Below, one piece after another: positions 47,011 through 58,089 of a stretch of DNA of 64,000 nt. Both the position numbers and the translations under genes were made by a program. The notes beneath the pieces were generated by a model. It did not search any database and was not told where the DNA came from. It saw nothing but the letters and a program-made list of their open reading frames with translations. Numbering within the stretch: position 1 is the stretch's first letter; every line of letters begins with the position of its first letter. Source of the DNA: Zygaena filipendulae. Lineage: Eukaryota; Arthropoda; Insecta; Lepidoptera; Zygaenidae. Where the stretch lies: contig OU015654.1 in the NCBI GenBank assembly GCA_907165275.2, positions 7,395,501 to 7,459,500 on the forward strand, read 5' to 3'.

Positions 47011-47161
47011 TTATGGCTCCTGACATTATCGCCGAGGACAGACGATTATTCGCGAGCACGATAGTGTAGAGGGCTGTACTCTCAGAACAATAACAGATTC
47101 TTCTGAGGCCGTACTCGCCGATCGTCGTCTATGATCGCCTAATTGGTTATAGGAGCCACAT
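47011..47161. mobile_element. Short MITE, ATGGCTCCT ends
   Basis: 'atggctcctgacattatcg' faces 'ggttataggagccacat'; the inner part has 'cgattattcgcgag' and 'cgatcgtcgtctat'. Related ends occur at 20318-20408. Confidence 0.5.
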
Positions 47162-47261
47162 CACCATTGCCACTAATAAACGGAAAAAAGAAAAGAATGG
47201 CCAAAAATCTATCTGAAAAATAGACAAGAGTAGGTATAGTAATATGAAACTTATTAAAGAA

Positions 47262-47470
47262 TAGCTGTGCCCCGCGGTTTCACCCGCGTGCGTTTCGGAA
47301 TTTCTGCAGGAACTTTTTTTTTAAATAAAAGTGCTTATAACTGCCAGTGACAGTCCCGTTAATTAAAATTGGTTCAATCGTTTCAGAGATTAGTCGGAAC
47401 AAACAGACAGATAGAGAAATATTCAAACAATAAACAAACTCACTTTCGCATTTATGATATTATCAAGGAT
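47262..47470 (-). mobile_element. Helitron-like repeat
   Basis: Inverted: 'agctgtgccccgcggtttca' at the left and 'cactttcgcatttatgatat' at the right, inside the 45448 element. Confidence 0.7.
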
Positions 47471-47631
47471 GTCAGTACCGTATATACATTCATATGCATT
47501 TAATGTGCATTTAGTAATTTGGAATTACAAACAGACACTTAAATTTTATTTATATGTAAGTATGTATGCAAGCTGAAAAAGCACCGAACGGTTCGGTGCG
47601 ACGGCCACACTTTTAGAGTCTGTTAGCAGTT

Positions 47632-48028
47632 TTACGGCCGCACTCAGAGTCGACTTTAATGATTACTTAGTGTAAGAAATTTTCAGTTGGGAAAACTCGT
47701 TGTCAACAATGATAGAGGAAGAACACTTTATAATATTTATGTTCTTATATTTTTGCAAGCACAATAATTATAATTACATATTATTGTTACGAATATTGTT
47801 TTATTATTTTAAGACATATTTCACAATAATATATTTTGACATCGTCAAACGTACATTTCTTCTTCTTAGGCGAACCTTCATAGATATATCATAGAGATAG
47901 TAAGTATATCTTCACACTTAGTTAATTATAGATTTTTAAAACAAACATGCCGCAATGAGAGACGTTCAGTAAATTAATATTAATTGGCAATGCCATGAGG
48001 TGTAACTTAATTAGTTCCTAAAATGGAA
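47632..48028. mobile_element. Foldback family 'ccgcactcagagtcgacttt', interrupted copy
   Basis: 'ccgcactcagagtcgacttt' (about 47639) and 'gagacgttcagtaaattaat' (about 47960) are the two blocks of the arm seen intact at 61038-61284; unrelated AT-rich sequence separates them. Confidence 0.55.
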
Positions 48029-48055
48029 GTCAAGTTGGAAATAGTGTAATAAGCC

Positions 48056-48190
48056 CATTAATATACTACTAAGATACACTCGCGTACCAGTGACGAGACG
48101 AGGCGCGAGGCGAGCGACGAAGCACGCGTGTGAACAGTCGCTTGGAGGTCGCCGCACGCCTCGTCTCGTCATTCGCACCACTCGCGTCCG
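48056..48190. repeat. GC-rich palindrome 'gacgagacgaggcg'
   Basis: 'gtgacgagacgaggcgcgag' faces 'cgcctcgtctcgtcattcgc' about 50 bp later. A small MITE is likely. Confidence 0.55.
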
Positions 48191-48450
48191 GAGCGGTGTT
48201 TTGGACACGAGTCAAAAGACCTTGAAACTATCTATCAAATTAAATATTTGATAAGAGTATTTAAAAATCTAAATAAATACCTATTTTTTTATTTAGATTT
48301 GGATTAACTACTCAAACTATAGAATACTACAAATATAAACGAAATTGACATTTTTATTTTATGCGGTTCCTTATAAAGATTAATACAGTCAATTTATTTT
48401 TCTCTTGTGAGTCCACCGCGTAGTCGTGATTTGTAAGTACCTACCTAAGT

Positions 48451-48763
48451 GCTAACCCACACGATGTTGCGCGGTGCCACGCCGCAAGCTATTTCGCCGT
48501 ATTGGCGACCACATGGGCAGCGCGGCACCGCAACGGCGACAAAAAGAGTAGGCATGCCCATCGCTACGTGACAGAACAGGACAAACAACAACGAGCCACT
48601 TCCTCCCTTCCCCGCCTCGTCTCGACTCCGATGCGAGCGCGGCGCGGCGCCGGAGCGTGCCGCAAGGCACCATGTGGCCACAACGCATTTTTGTATGTAA
48701 TATACCGCAGCGGCGCCGCTTAGGCACCGTACCTGAGCTGCGCCGCATCGTGTGGGTTGGCTC
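48451..48763. mobile_element. GC-rich MITE, GCTAACCCACACGATG ends
   Basis: 'gctaacccacacgatgttgc' faces 'gcatcgtgtgggttggctc'. Length 313 bp, strongly GC-rich; long open frames on both strands here are a by-product of composition. Confidence 0.7.
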
Positions 48764-49539
48764 TAACTCGTCGGGCGGGTCACGGTGCGGCGATATCATT
48801 CCAACTCCTTCCGCTTGGCTCCGCTGGGTTGGACTCGGAGGACGGAGTGGCGGGAGTTGGTTGGATATGGGATATGTTTAATATTTGACAAAGCAAAGAG
48901 TTGTAACAACTCCCCTTCCGGATACATATCCAAAGCTATATACGTGTCCGGAGTTACCCATGTCTATCACAAACTACAGGCTACAGAGTACTTTTGTTTG
49001 TGCCACAGTGCCAATTACTGCCACTGCCAGTGCTACGAAGTCTAGTTAATTTGTGTTGCTACGTGAAATGTGAATGCTACTACCGTAGTGATCTCAGAAG
49101 AATAACTAAAGCATAGAAGGAACCTAAATTTAACTAATATAGTCGTCACTGTTTTCTTATACACTCATAACAGCATTAGAAAGAGACAGATATAGGTTGC
49201 TCAAAATGAAAAATGAAGCCAAGGAAACGTCAATTTGGTTACCTTGGCTACCTTTATGATGCTAAATTTAAAAGCGAAATAAAGTCTCGAGTTTTCGTCT
49301 ATAACTTTGTTCATCGCATTTTTTCGTATAATACTTAAGGGCGCATACAATAGTGCTTCCAAAAATAAACTATCGATAGAACTAGCGTCATCTAAATTAT
49401 TGCATTATTTTTATAAATAAATTTAAGCCTTATTAAACACACTTTGTGCGATAATGCCTATTATAGTGTAAAAGATTACTTAAATGATACAAACGTTTGG
49501 TAATGAATGGCTCTTTGCGAGGTTAGATTGTAGATTATT

Positions 49540-49625
49540 GAATTGAATTAAATTGATAAACTTTATTTGACACAACACAAAGATTTACAGCATACGTATA
49601 CAACAACTAAACATATATATAACAA
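49540..49625 (-). mobile_element. Second 3' tail of the (TTGAA)n non-LTR family
   Basis: 'attgaattgaattaaattga' then 'aaagatttacagcatacgta' and 'caacaactaaac', as at 30044-30150. Confidence 0.55.
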
Positions 49626-49629
49626 GTAT

Positions 49630-50262
49630 TAAGGGTTCGCTTCTCAACCGACGGACAGACGCCGCCAGCCAAAGATCTGTGGGTGGACTCCATCCGACGT
49701 CTGAGAAACAGTTGTTAAAATAATTGGTTAAAAGTTGTGTGCGTGCTGTTTGCCGTTACCGGCCTTAAGTGATAAAATAGTGGCTTGATATATTGTCATG
49801 CTCACTTAAATGTACCAATGGCGGTGGCGTGTGAGTCGGGTCGCTCGGTTCCCTCTAGTACGATTGAGAGGGGCTTACGAGCACGTCATACTCGTGAACG
49901 GGTGCTGTCAGTTGGTACTGGTCATGTCTTGTCTACTATTATAGACAATCCTAGTTTAACTCCTAATGTATCTGTAGTCTGTACCGGATTAGTATGTGTC
50001 TATTGCGGGTCCCGGCTTGTTGTTCTCACATAATTAATTGCAAATTGAATTATTACTAATATTATATTAAAACTTTAAACAGACAGCGTGCTACTGGAGA
50101 GTTTGTTGCGCAGCTTCTTCTCTTCAGTCATAGCACTAAGAAGCTGTGAAGGGTGGATATTTTATGGGTGCTGTCATAATAAATGTAACTTTAATGACGT
50201 CAAAAATAGCCACATTATGGGCCAAATTTTAATAAATGATTTTGACTTTTTGACTTTTGATG
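49630..50262 (+). other. Possible 5'-truncated non-LTR remnant
   Basis: Contains an 82-codon frame (49785-50033) without recognisable domains but with a C-terminal CxxxxxCxxC (CTGLVCVYCG), then 'agagtttgttgcgcagcttc' and a tail 'tgactttttgacttttga', a simple-repeat ending common in lepidopteran retroelements. The call is tentative. Confidence 0.35.
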
Positions 50263-50352
50263 GTCATCTGAACTACTCAATAATAGGTATTTCACGGGTT
50301 CCGATTCATTAACTTTAATATGGTTTCTAAACAATTTATGCGCGTCATAATG
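50262..50352 (+). repeat. Fragment of the 389-bp unit
   Basis: 'gatggtcatctgaactactc' to 'aaacaatttatgcgcgtcat' matches the 10.2-11.1 kb tandem unit, without the element ends. Confidence 0.7.
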
Positions 50353-50837
50353 TATATCAATTTGTGAATAATTTATCCTGTGTTTATAAATAAATGAGTT
50401 GATCAGACCGAAGTGAGTTCTTTATTTCACCTCAGCATATTTTGATTTATTGCCAGATATTTATTCCTATTTCTTCGTCCAATATTGAAGGCGTTACGTG
50501 CAGCTAAATAGCGCGCCATCTTTGAAAACATAATTTCTCATAAAGCAATTTATCAAAAATATGCTTACATATGATTGAAGAAATATGCTTACATATGATG
50601 AAGATTTTCCCCCCTAATGAACTGATACCATAAAGTATAAACTAAGAAGTCGATATCGGTATTTATTTTATGCATAGTCACATCACTAACTTTACGCTCT
50701 TTAGTCTATGATAGGCTTCTCTTCAAATATCGTAAGGCGCCTTCTCTACTACCTTCTCTCTGGCTACTACCATAAGTCTAGTTAATTTGTGCTATTTGTG
50801 ATCCCAACCCTAGTATCGATAAAGTTTATCGACATGC

Positions 50838-50972
50838 CGGGCTAAGATGCGCAACACTATAAAATTTTATCGAGCCATTTTATCGATTCTCGTCGACATA
50901 TTGTATGGCTTTGTCGCGAGAATCGATAAAATGGTTCGATAAAATTTTATCGTGTTGCGCATCTTAGCCCCC
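50838..50972. mobile_element. Foldback element GGGCTAAGATGCGCAAC
   Basis: Arms of about 60 bp (GGGCTAAGATGCGCAACAC... and complement ending GCGCATCTTAGCCC) around 'atattgtatggc'. Few mismatches. A sister copy with perfect arms is at 62206-62336. Confidence 0.85.
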
Positions 50973-51185
50973 ATGGACAACACTAATATTTTATCTGTGG
51001 CTCTGTCGGGCTCTGTAATTGGTGGATCTCTAACGACCCCTCAAAATACTGTCAGATTCCTATCTGTCTTTAGACATAAGTCTAGTTAATTTGTGCTTTT
51101 CGGTAAATAAATTGTTGTTTAAGACGGACCGCACTACTGGATTTCACCGCGTGGTTTTTGTTTAACTGATTTTAATTCCAAAAAT

Positions 51186-54145
51186 ATGGTTAAAATTAAA
51201 GCAAAAAAAGCTAAAAACAAACCAGTTTCTAAAATAGAATCTAAAATTGAAGAAAATTGTGTAGTGTTACCTCCAGTACGCATGTCTGATGACCCAGTAC
51301 CAAAACAGGTAAATTTGCAGAATGCCTCATGTATGGGTAGGCAGATATTATGAACCTCCAATCCAATAACTTTGATAGTCTCTGTTTACTCTTATGGCTT
51401 TAGAAAAATTGCTTCAGCATTTGCAAGTGCTGTGTTCGTGTAAGTTATGATTGATTAATTACAGGTTAAATGGATCAACAGGCAACGAGTACTTGTGTTT
51501 GCTGCACGTGGAATTAACCATCGCCATCGTCACTTGATGGAGGACATTAAGAAACTCATGCCGCACCATAAGTCAGAGTCAAAAATGGAAAGGAGCAAGA
51601 ATTTATATGTGGTTAATGAGATAAGTGAAATGAAGAACTGCAATAAATGCATTCTTTTTGAAGGCAGAAAGATGAGAGACTTATATTTTTGGATGGCCAA
51701 CATACCTAACGGGCCTAGTGCGAAGTTTCTTGTTGAAAATAGTATGTGTTCTTTTAATATGGTTTCCAGAACTTCTCATGTGTAGATTTAACTGTTTCAC
51801 TGCCATGTAGGTTTGGTAGCCTTAAGTTACCTCCAGCACCTCACCTATTAGGCTTGATTTCTTCTAGTGTTGGGAATTCTTAAAATCCATCATTAAATCT
51901 AATAAAATATATAAAACAGCAAGGACTGTGTGTATTATAAGTACACATAATCCAATTTGTGTACTTTAAGACTTAGTATTTATAAATGCCAAAGTGAGGT
52001 TGTTTGTTTGTTGTGCTTTCCTCCTCAACGGCTCAACCAATCTTCATGAAATTTTGCAAACATGTTAGGGGTACAGAGACAGGGACATAGGGTACATTTT
52101 GTCTCAGAATTCCCGCAGGAACTCTGAACGCTGGCGAAACTGCAGAAACAGCTAGTAAACAAATAATAGGCAGTGGTTTGTTAGTAAAAATATTGTGTCT
52201 GAAGCCAGGAGCACATCTTTTGTAGATCATGATCATTATAGGGCTGGCATTGAAAGGATGAAATACTCACCATTATTAAACTAAATGAAATAGATCTTCA
52301 CTTATGTAATATATGTGATGTTCTATCATGTGCATGATGATAATTCAAATGTGGATAAAGATCATTCTAAAGACCAGAAATTCCATTAAGACTGTGGAAA
52401 AGTTGATCACCCTTAAAAATTACTTATTACTTTTTTCCAGTTTACACAATGGGTGAACTGAAGATGACTGGCAATTGCCTCCGAGGGTCAAGGCCTTTGT
52501 TGTCATTTGACCCACAGTTTACCAAGGATGCTCATTATACTTTGCTAAAGGAAATGCTGGTTCAAATATTTGGAGTGCCCAACTATCATCCTAAGAGTCA
52601 GCCATTTTTTGATCATGTTTATACATTTATGATACTGGACAACAGAATTTGGTTTAGAAACTATCAGATATTATCAGAAGATGGTGCCTTAGCTGAGATT
52701 GGTCCAAGATTTGTTCTTAACCCGGTAATTTGAAACCTTTTTAAACTGTATGTTATAACTTTGAGTGGGTTAATTGTGTAAGTTTAATCCATCCAATCCT
52801 TGATATGTTTTAGGTGAAAATATTCTCAGGTTCATTTGGTGGAACTACGCTATGGGAAAATTCAAAATATGTTAGCCCTGCAAAACTTAGACAAGCATTT
52901 TCTAAAAAAGCAGGCAATAAATATGAAAGAAGAATAGAAAAAAAAGCAGTTTACGAAGCAACTAAACCGGAGACTGGTTACCCTGATATAGAGGGAGCTG
53001 ATTTTTTCAGAGGTGATCCTATGGAAAAAGCTGAAGAAATAGTAATGGAAGGTAATTAATCACTCAGGGTGAATCTTTTGCATATTTGATGACTGGTTAA
53101 GGACATTAGTTCTGGTAAAATAAAACCCTACTTCCACTACGATCTACGAAAGACGTGCTCCTGGTGCCCAGATACGTAATATTCCGTTACTATTATCAGA
53201 AAATTGCTGCACTTTTGTTCATTTAATTATTTATCATCTGTGCCCCACGGGTTCACCCGCGTGAGTTTCGGAATTCCCGCAGCAACTCCAAGTAGCCTAA
53301 TTTACTCCTTATAACATTAGTGAACCAGCAGTGAAAGTCCCGTCAAAATCGGTCCAACCGTTTTGGAGATTCGGAATTTCTGCAGGAACTCCCAAACTTA
53401 ATTTATTCTTCTTTTCCTTACAACACAACAAAAAAGAATTAGCGAAATTGGTCCAGCCGTTCACTCTTGATGCTGTGACCAAGGGAAATAGGGATTCATT
53501 TTTATACATCCTACTAATATATGTATTATATTTGTAAAAGTGTGGATGTTTGGAGGTTTGTTACTCAATCACGCAAAAGCTGAATGGATTTGGATGAAAT
53601 TTGGCATGCACATTGTCAGGGGTACAGAAAAGGACATAGGGTACTTTTATCCCGGAATTACCGTGGGTGAAACCGCAGGGCACAGCTAGTATACATAACA
53701 CAGATTACCTTTTTCTTTTTTGATTATGTCCTCATAGTAACACACACACACTCAGTCCTTGCATTTTGATATTTACGTATTAGAATTAATGATTGAGTTT
53801 AAGCATTCCCAACACTGGGAAAAATCATGCTAAAATATGTGACACTGGAGGTAAGTTAGAGCTACCAAAACATGGGGTGAAAGGGCTAGAGAAGTTGTTT
53901 TATGAGTTATCATTTAAATTTAGTAAAGTCTTAGCTCCCTTTCTATAAAACTGTTTATTTCAGAGGAAATGGAAGATGAACAGGAAGCAGCAGAGGAAGT
54001 CAAACCTATTGTTAAAAAATCTACTAAAACAAAACCTGACATGGCAATCAGGCGGAAGCAGTTCAAAGCAAAGAACAAGGCAATTTCTGATAAAATAAAG
54101 AAGAAAAAGCTTATCAAAAAGAAAAAGCCTGGGAAATCGAAATAA
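51186..54145 (+). CDS. BRIX1: Ribosome biogenesis protein BRX1 homolog
   Basis: Exons 51186-51308, 51465-51741, 52441-52724, 52814-53051 and 53964-54145 give 367 residues, close to the family length. BRX1 is a nucleolar Brix-domain protein required for pre-60S assembly and 27S rRNA processing. The Brix domain spans about residues 45-240: RVLVFAARGINHRHRHLMED, MKNCNKCILFEGRK, GPSAKFLVEN, ELKMTGNCLRGSRPLLSFDP, LDNRIWFRNYQI, IGPRFVLNPVKIFSGSFGG. Both termini are lysine-rich (MVKIKAKKAKNK and IKKKKLIKKKKPGKSK), fitting nucleolar retention. Splice phases all close. Intron 4 holds two Helitron-like repeats. An AATAAA overlaps the stop codon region and another lies at 54288. Confidence 0.96.
51968..52155 (+). 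mobile_element. Helitron-like repeat in BRIX1 intron 2
   Basis: 'atttataaatgccaaagtga' to 'actgcagaaacagctag'. Diverged, with a partly lost hairpin. Confidence 0.6.
53236..53505 (-). mobile_element. Helitron-like repeat in BRIX1 intron 4
   Basis: Inverted: 'tgtgccccacgggttcaccc' at the left, with a partial duplicate 'ggaatttctgcaggaactcc' inside. Confidence 0.55.
53509..53689 (+). mobile_element. Helitron-like repeat in BRIX1 intron 4
   Basis: TCCTACTAATATATGTATTA to 'gtgaaaccgcagggcacag' CTAG. The TC and CTAG termini are kept. Confidence 0.7.
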
Positions 54146-54287
54146 AAAACTAATGATTTTACACACAATTATATTTTATTGATTTTCTCTTTGTAGAACT
54201 GTATGGTGGAAGAGGATGGGAAGAAAATTAGTTTTATGTTAATACTCGGATGTGGTTTTAACAAGTAGTAATATGCTGCATGCATAA

Positions 54288-54293
54288 AATAAA
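54288..54293 (+). terminator. Candidate BRIX1 poly(A) signal
   Basis: AATAAA 143 bp after the stop codon; a second AATAAA starts at 54141 within the stop-codon context. Which is used cannot be told from sequence. Confidence 0.4.
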
Positions 54294-54294
54294 A

Positions 54295-54566
54295 GCTGAC
54301 GACCCGATTGGCGCAGAGGTCACCATGCCTACCCGCTAATCGAGGGGTTCCGGGTTCGATTCCCGGTGGGGGTGAACTTTGTGTGATGAACACAGGGTTC
54401 CATTTTCCAGTCTGGGTGTGTTTATATATCTATAGTATAATATATATGTAATTCTATGTAGTATATACCACGTTTGCTTGGTTTCCACGACACAAGCTAA
54501 TAATAGCTTACTGTGGGATCAAGTAGATCTGTGTGTTGTGATGTGGATTATTGTTATTATTATAAA
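54295..54566 (+). mobile_element. tRNA-headed SINE, best copy
   Basis: Pol III A-box (TTGGCGCAGAGG, 54308-54319) and B-box (GGTTCGATTCC, 54353-54363) in a tRNA-like head, a body with 'cacagggttccattttccag' and 'ggtttccacgacacaagct', and an (ATT)n tail. No complete tRNA cloverleaf, so it is not a tRNA gene. It starts 150 bp after BRIX1. Confidence 0.85.
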
Positions 54567-55402
54567 AGCGGCCAAGTGCGAGTCGGACTCGCCCATGAAG
54601 TTCCGTAGCAGCAAGTTACATAATAATATAAAAGTTCTTGTAGTTCGTTGTCACTTTGATCGATGTTTTAATAATAGTGTATTTTTTTTGTGGTTTAAGA
54701 TTTATGACGTATGAAAAAGAAACTACTTACTAGATCTCGTTCAAACCAATTTTCGGTGGAAGTTTGAATGGTCAATAGTCATGTACATCATATTTTTTTT
54801 TGTTTTATCATTCTTTTATTTTAGAAGTTACAGCCCCGGGATACACATTTTACCACTTTGGAAGTGTCTCTCGCGCAAACTATCCAGTTCAGAAAAAAAA
54901 AATATTAGAAACATCAATATCATTTTTGAAGACCTATCCTAATATTTTTTCGAGTTTCAGTTCTAAGTATGGGGACCCCCAAAAGTTATTGTTTTTTTTT
55001 TTCTATTTTTGTGTGAAAATCTTAATGCGGTTCACAGAATACATCTACTTACCAAGTTTCAACAGTAGAGGTCTTATAGTTTCGGAAAAAAGTGGCTGTG
55101 ACATACGGACAAACAGACAGACGGACATGACGAATCCATAGGACATGACGACCCGATTGGCGCCATGCCTGCCCGCTAATCAAGAGGTCACACAGGGTTC
55201 CATTTTCCAGTTTGGGTGTGTATATATATATATCTATAGTATAATATATATGTAATAATATGTGTAGTATATACCACGTTTTCTTGGTTTCCACGACACA
55301 AGCTTATAGCTTAGTGTGGGTTCAAGTAGATCTGTGTTGTGAAGTGGATTATTATTATTATAGGGGTTCTTTTTTTGCCACTTGGCTACGGAACCCTAAA
55401 AA
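54567..55402. mobile_element. Non-autonomous element GCGGCCAAGTGCGAGTCGGA, with nested SINE
   Basis: Starts 'gcggccaagtgcgagtcgga' and ends 'gccacttggctacggaaccc', with 'cgcccatgaagttccgtag' near the start matching the end in inverted sense. 'gacaaacagacagacggaca' precedes a SINE inserted at 55146-55363. Confidence 0.7.
55146..55363 (+). mobile_element. tRNA-headed SINE, internally deleted
   Basis: Head 'gacgacccgattggcgcc', then 'gctaatcaagaggtcacaca': the B-box region is missing, so it should be Pol III-dead. The body and (ATT)n tail are present. Confidence 0.8.
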
Positions 55403-56345
55403 TCATGGTGGCATAATCCGACAAATTAGAAGATCACAGTGTGGCCATGGGCAATAAACAAAGTAGGTACATTCATACATATAGTTTCCATGCATATTTT
55501 TAAAAGGCGTAAGCTAATATAGAGAGGCTATTTTTTTACTTTTGTTTCTATCATTTTTCGGTTGCAATCAAAGACGGTATTGCGATTACAATAATGCACG
55601 TTTTGCCCCATACAATATCTAGCAATCCATCAAAATAAATATACTTTTTCGATTAATTAATCACAAATATTTTTCTGATTGAAACTGAAATATGATAGCA
55701 CCAAATTACAATCCATATTTACGTTTAACTCTACCTACCCTTTTTAAGAGGCTATTTAAAAAAGAATGGTTCGTGGAAGAGTTCTTAAGAAACCCTCCGT
55801 ACTCACTGTAAAATTAGGAAGTTCATTTTCGGATATATGTATTATAATTATGTAATTTGAGTGTATAGTTTACACTTGCGAATATTGTACCAACATCATT
55901 TTTGTGGAGCACATTAAAGCAAAAACACGATTTTTAACAACTTAAAATAGCCTCTTATTTTAATTGCAGTGCTTGTAACTTATAAACAGAGATTTATAGA
56001 AATTAAAATTGATAAGTATCAACTCAAGTATTCGTGAATAACAAAAAAGGACATTGGGTACTTTTTCTTTTCCGCGTGATCTTCCGAAATTGACGCGAGT
56101 AAAACCACGGGAAGCTAGTCTTGAATAAACTTAGCTTTTACCCTCACTTCATCAATCTACCAAGTACAATTTGAGCAATCAAATAATTTGATACATTTTG
56201 TGAGTTTGATTTATACGTGTACAAACTAGTAGTACGGGAGATACTAATGCTAAATGGGGATTCGCTCGAGCGTCGTTGGGACCTATTGGGTTTTGATGAT
56301 TAGATGGTAGAAACAAAATAAGGTTATATGATTTTTTTTCATTCA
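55403..56345. other. Unassigned intergenic
   Basis: AT-rich. A decayed Helitron-like trace ('gacgcgagtaaaaccacggg') lies at about 56090-56117. No gene was recognised. Confidence 0.4.
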
Positions 56346-58005
56346 CTGGTGGGTTTAGCCTTTATAGGCTTTCAAAAATGTAAAAAGAGGACAAGTTACA
56401 TGGAAATACTCGAGCGCGTCAGATATTGTAGTTTAGACACTCCAATGTGTCTCTGATATCGAAAGTATATTCATCTGCCGATTTGCGTGGTGGGGGTGGC
56501 TATCCGGAAGGGGAGAAAATGAAAAAAAAAAAAATTACTCCAGCGCGTCAGATATTCAAAGGGGATGTTAAGCGAACCCTAAAAATGCTCCCCTTCAAAA
56601 GTCTGACGATTTGGAGGTGACACAAGGCAGTAGCGAATTTTTGAAAATGCAAAAAAAAATCTCAATTTTGTTATACTCGAGCGTGTCAGATTATTTTACA
56701 GAAAGTTCAGCTTGCAGTCCAAGTTAAGTTGTCTTAAAATCTGACAATAATTTTGAGGGATATTATTAATCTGACTGCTAGAAACAAAAAATATTATATT
56801 ATGTAAATTACGCGGGACTTGAACGCGATGTTTTTTATTACCTTTTTTGCCTGAAGTTTCGGCTGAGTTGCATCACGCCGTGGTCACAGGCTGACTAAAG
56901 CATTGCGGCGTCGATAGCGAGCTTTAGTCAGCCTGTGACCACGGCGTGATGCAACTCAGCCGAAACGTCAGGCAAAAAAGGTAATAAAAAACATCGCATT
57001 CAAGTCCCGCGTAATTTACATAATATAATGTGCTCAAAACGCGAAAATCTAAAAACTTTAATAACAAAAAATATGATTTATTTTTAAGATTTTTTTATTT
57101 CTGACGTAAGTTTAATAACTTTTTGAGCTATTTATTGTTCACAAAAAACACTTCATATTTCTATGAAATACCTATGTAAAAGCTCACAAAATATTATTCA
57201 CAAAACTAACTTTAAAGCACAAACAAGCCAGAGCGCTGAGCATCTTTCATATAATAACATGAACTCGTGATTTTGTGATGAGATGTGAAGTAAAATGGCG
57301 TCATGAGAGATGGACAGCAGCGGGGGAATGGTGCGAGAAAGTCAGAGATAGACAAAAAGTGAAAGGGAGAGAGAGGCGCGGAGCGGAGTAATACACCTAA
57401 CTACCTTAACAGCTACTTTTTAGAAGTCGGTTAAAAATTACATTAAAGTGAAAGGTTATAGGTTAACCTATAGTTTGATGTAATACTTACCTTATTTTAA
57501 TATCTATTTTAACCGACCAAAAAAAAGTTATAATTCGACACATTTAGCGCCGTGATATGCTGTGATGACGTTATGGCGACTGAAAGTAGTGTGAGGACGG
57601 TGCGAGAGAGTGAGAGATAGAGAAAAAGTAAAAGGGAAAGAAAGACAGATATGAATAGGTACATGTTTCACTGCAGCTGCTTGTTCTAAACTTTAAACAC
57701 GATTTTTGTGTTTTCGGCTTATGAAAATCGGCAGATTATATTTTTCCCGCTTTCCTAGAGTTACTTACTTCAAAATAAAAAATAAATCAACCACGCTCGA
57801 GAATGTCGAAGTTGCGTTTTTCTTTGCAAGTTTGTGATCCTCTAACTCCCTTACGTCACGTTCAAATCGTCAGATTATTCATATACACACTTCTCAGCAT
57901 GTAATTAACCCACCATATCTTAATCTGACGCGCTCGAGTATTTCGAGTTATCGATTTTTTTTACTAATCTGATCGGTTATTCTAGATGCACCCACCAGTG
58001 TAGGT
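56346..58005. mobile_element. Element with CTCGAGCGCGTCAGAT subterminal repeats
   Basis: Left part: 'cactggtgggt' at 56346, then CTCGAGCGCGTCAGAT-like 16-mers at 56409, 56541 and 56679. Right part: the complements at 57924 and 58062 and 'acccaccagtg' at about 57990. The arrangement is roughly mirrored around a central hairpin (56793-57029). Between are stretches 'gagatagagaaaaagt' occurring at about 57348 and 57628. No transposase was seen. Confidence 0.55.
56793..57029. repeat. 108-bp near-perfect inverted repeat with 21-nt loop
   Basis: Left arm 56793-56900 and right arm 56922-57029 have equal length. Comparing them base by base I find two mismatches (106 of 108). The loop is 56901-56921. 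The arms include 'acgcgggacttgaa', 'ttttttattacc' and 'ggtcacaggctgac'. An RNA across it would form a long, almost perfect stem. Confidence 0.95.
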
Positions 58006-58089
58006 AGAGGGCCTATATTTGGTGGAGGTACTCAACATGGTGCACGGTAACCCCCTTATGTTCATCTGACGCGCTTTAGCAAATCCACA

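Larger units (their letters stand above)
45448..48964. mobile_element. Large inverted-repeat element (GACATGAGTAACTCCGGA ends), nested
   Basis: The left arm (45448-45519 plus 46152-46345 once a MITE is removed) matches the complement of 48784-48964: 'agtaactccgga', 'ccggaag', 'ggagttgttacaactc', then 'aaacatatcccatatccaac'. Arms total roughly 170 bp. The left arm has an extra 98-bp direct duplication (46156 and 46254). The interior (46.4-48.8 kb) holds smaller MITEs and no transposase. Confidence 0.6.

Noticed and set aside
48445..48799. Long frames on both strands (up to 115 codons)
   Set aside because: They lie within a GC-rich MITE with inverted ends and encode low-complexity Arg/Ala-type sequence.
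49785..50033. 82-codon frame as a new small cysteine protein
   Set aside because: No signal peptide, no recognisable domain, and it is followed by a retroelement-like simple-repeat tail; more likely repeat remnant.
54301..54375. Possible tRNA gene
   Set aside because: A- and B-boxes are present but no full cloverleaf; the same head occurs in two other copies with a common body and (ATT)n tail, so it is a SINE.
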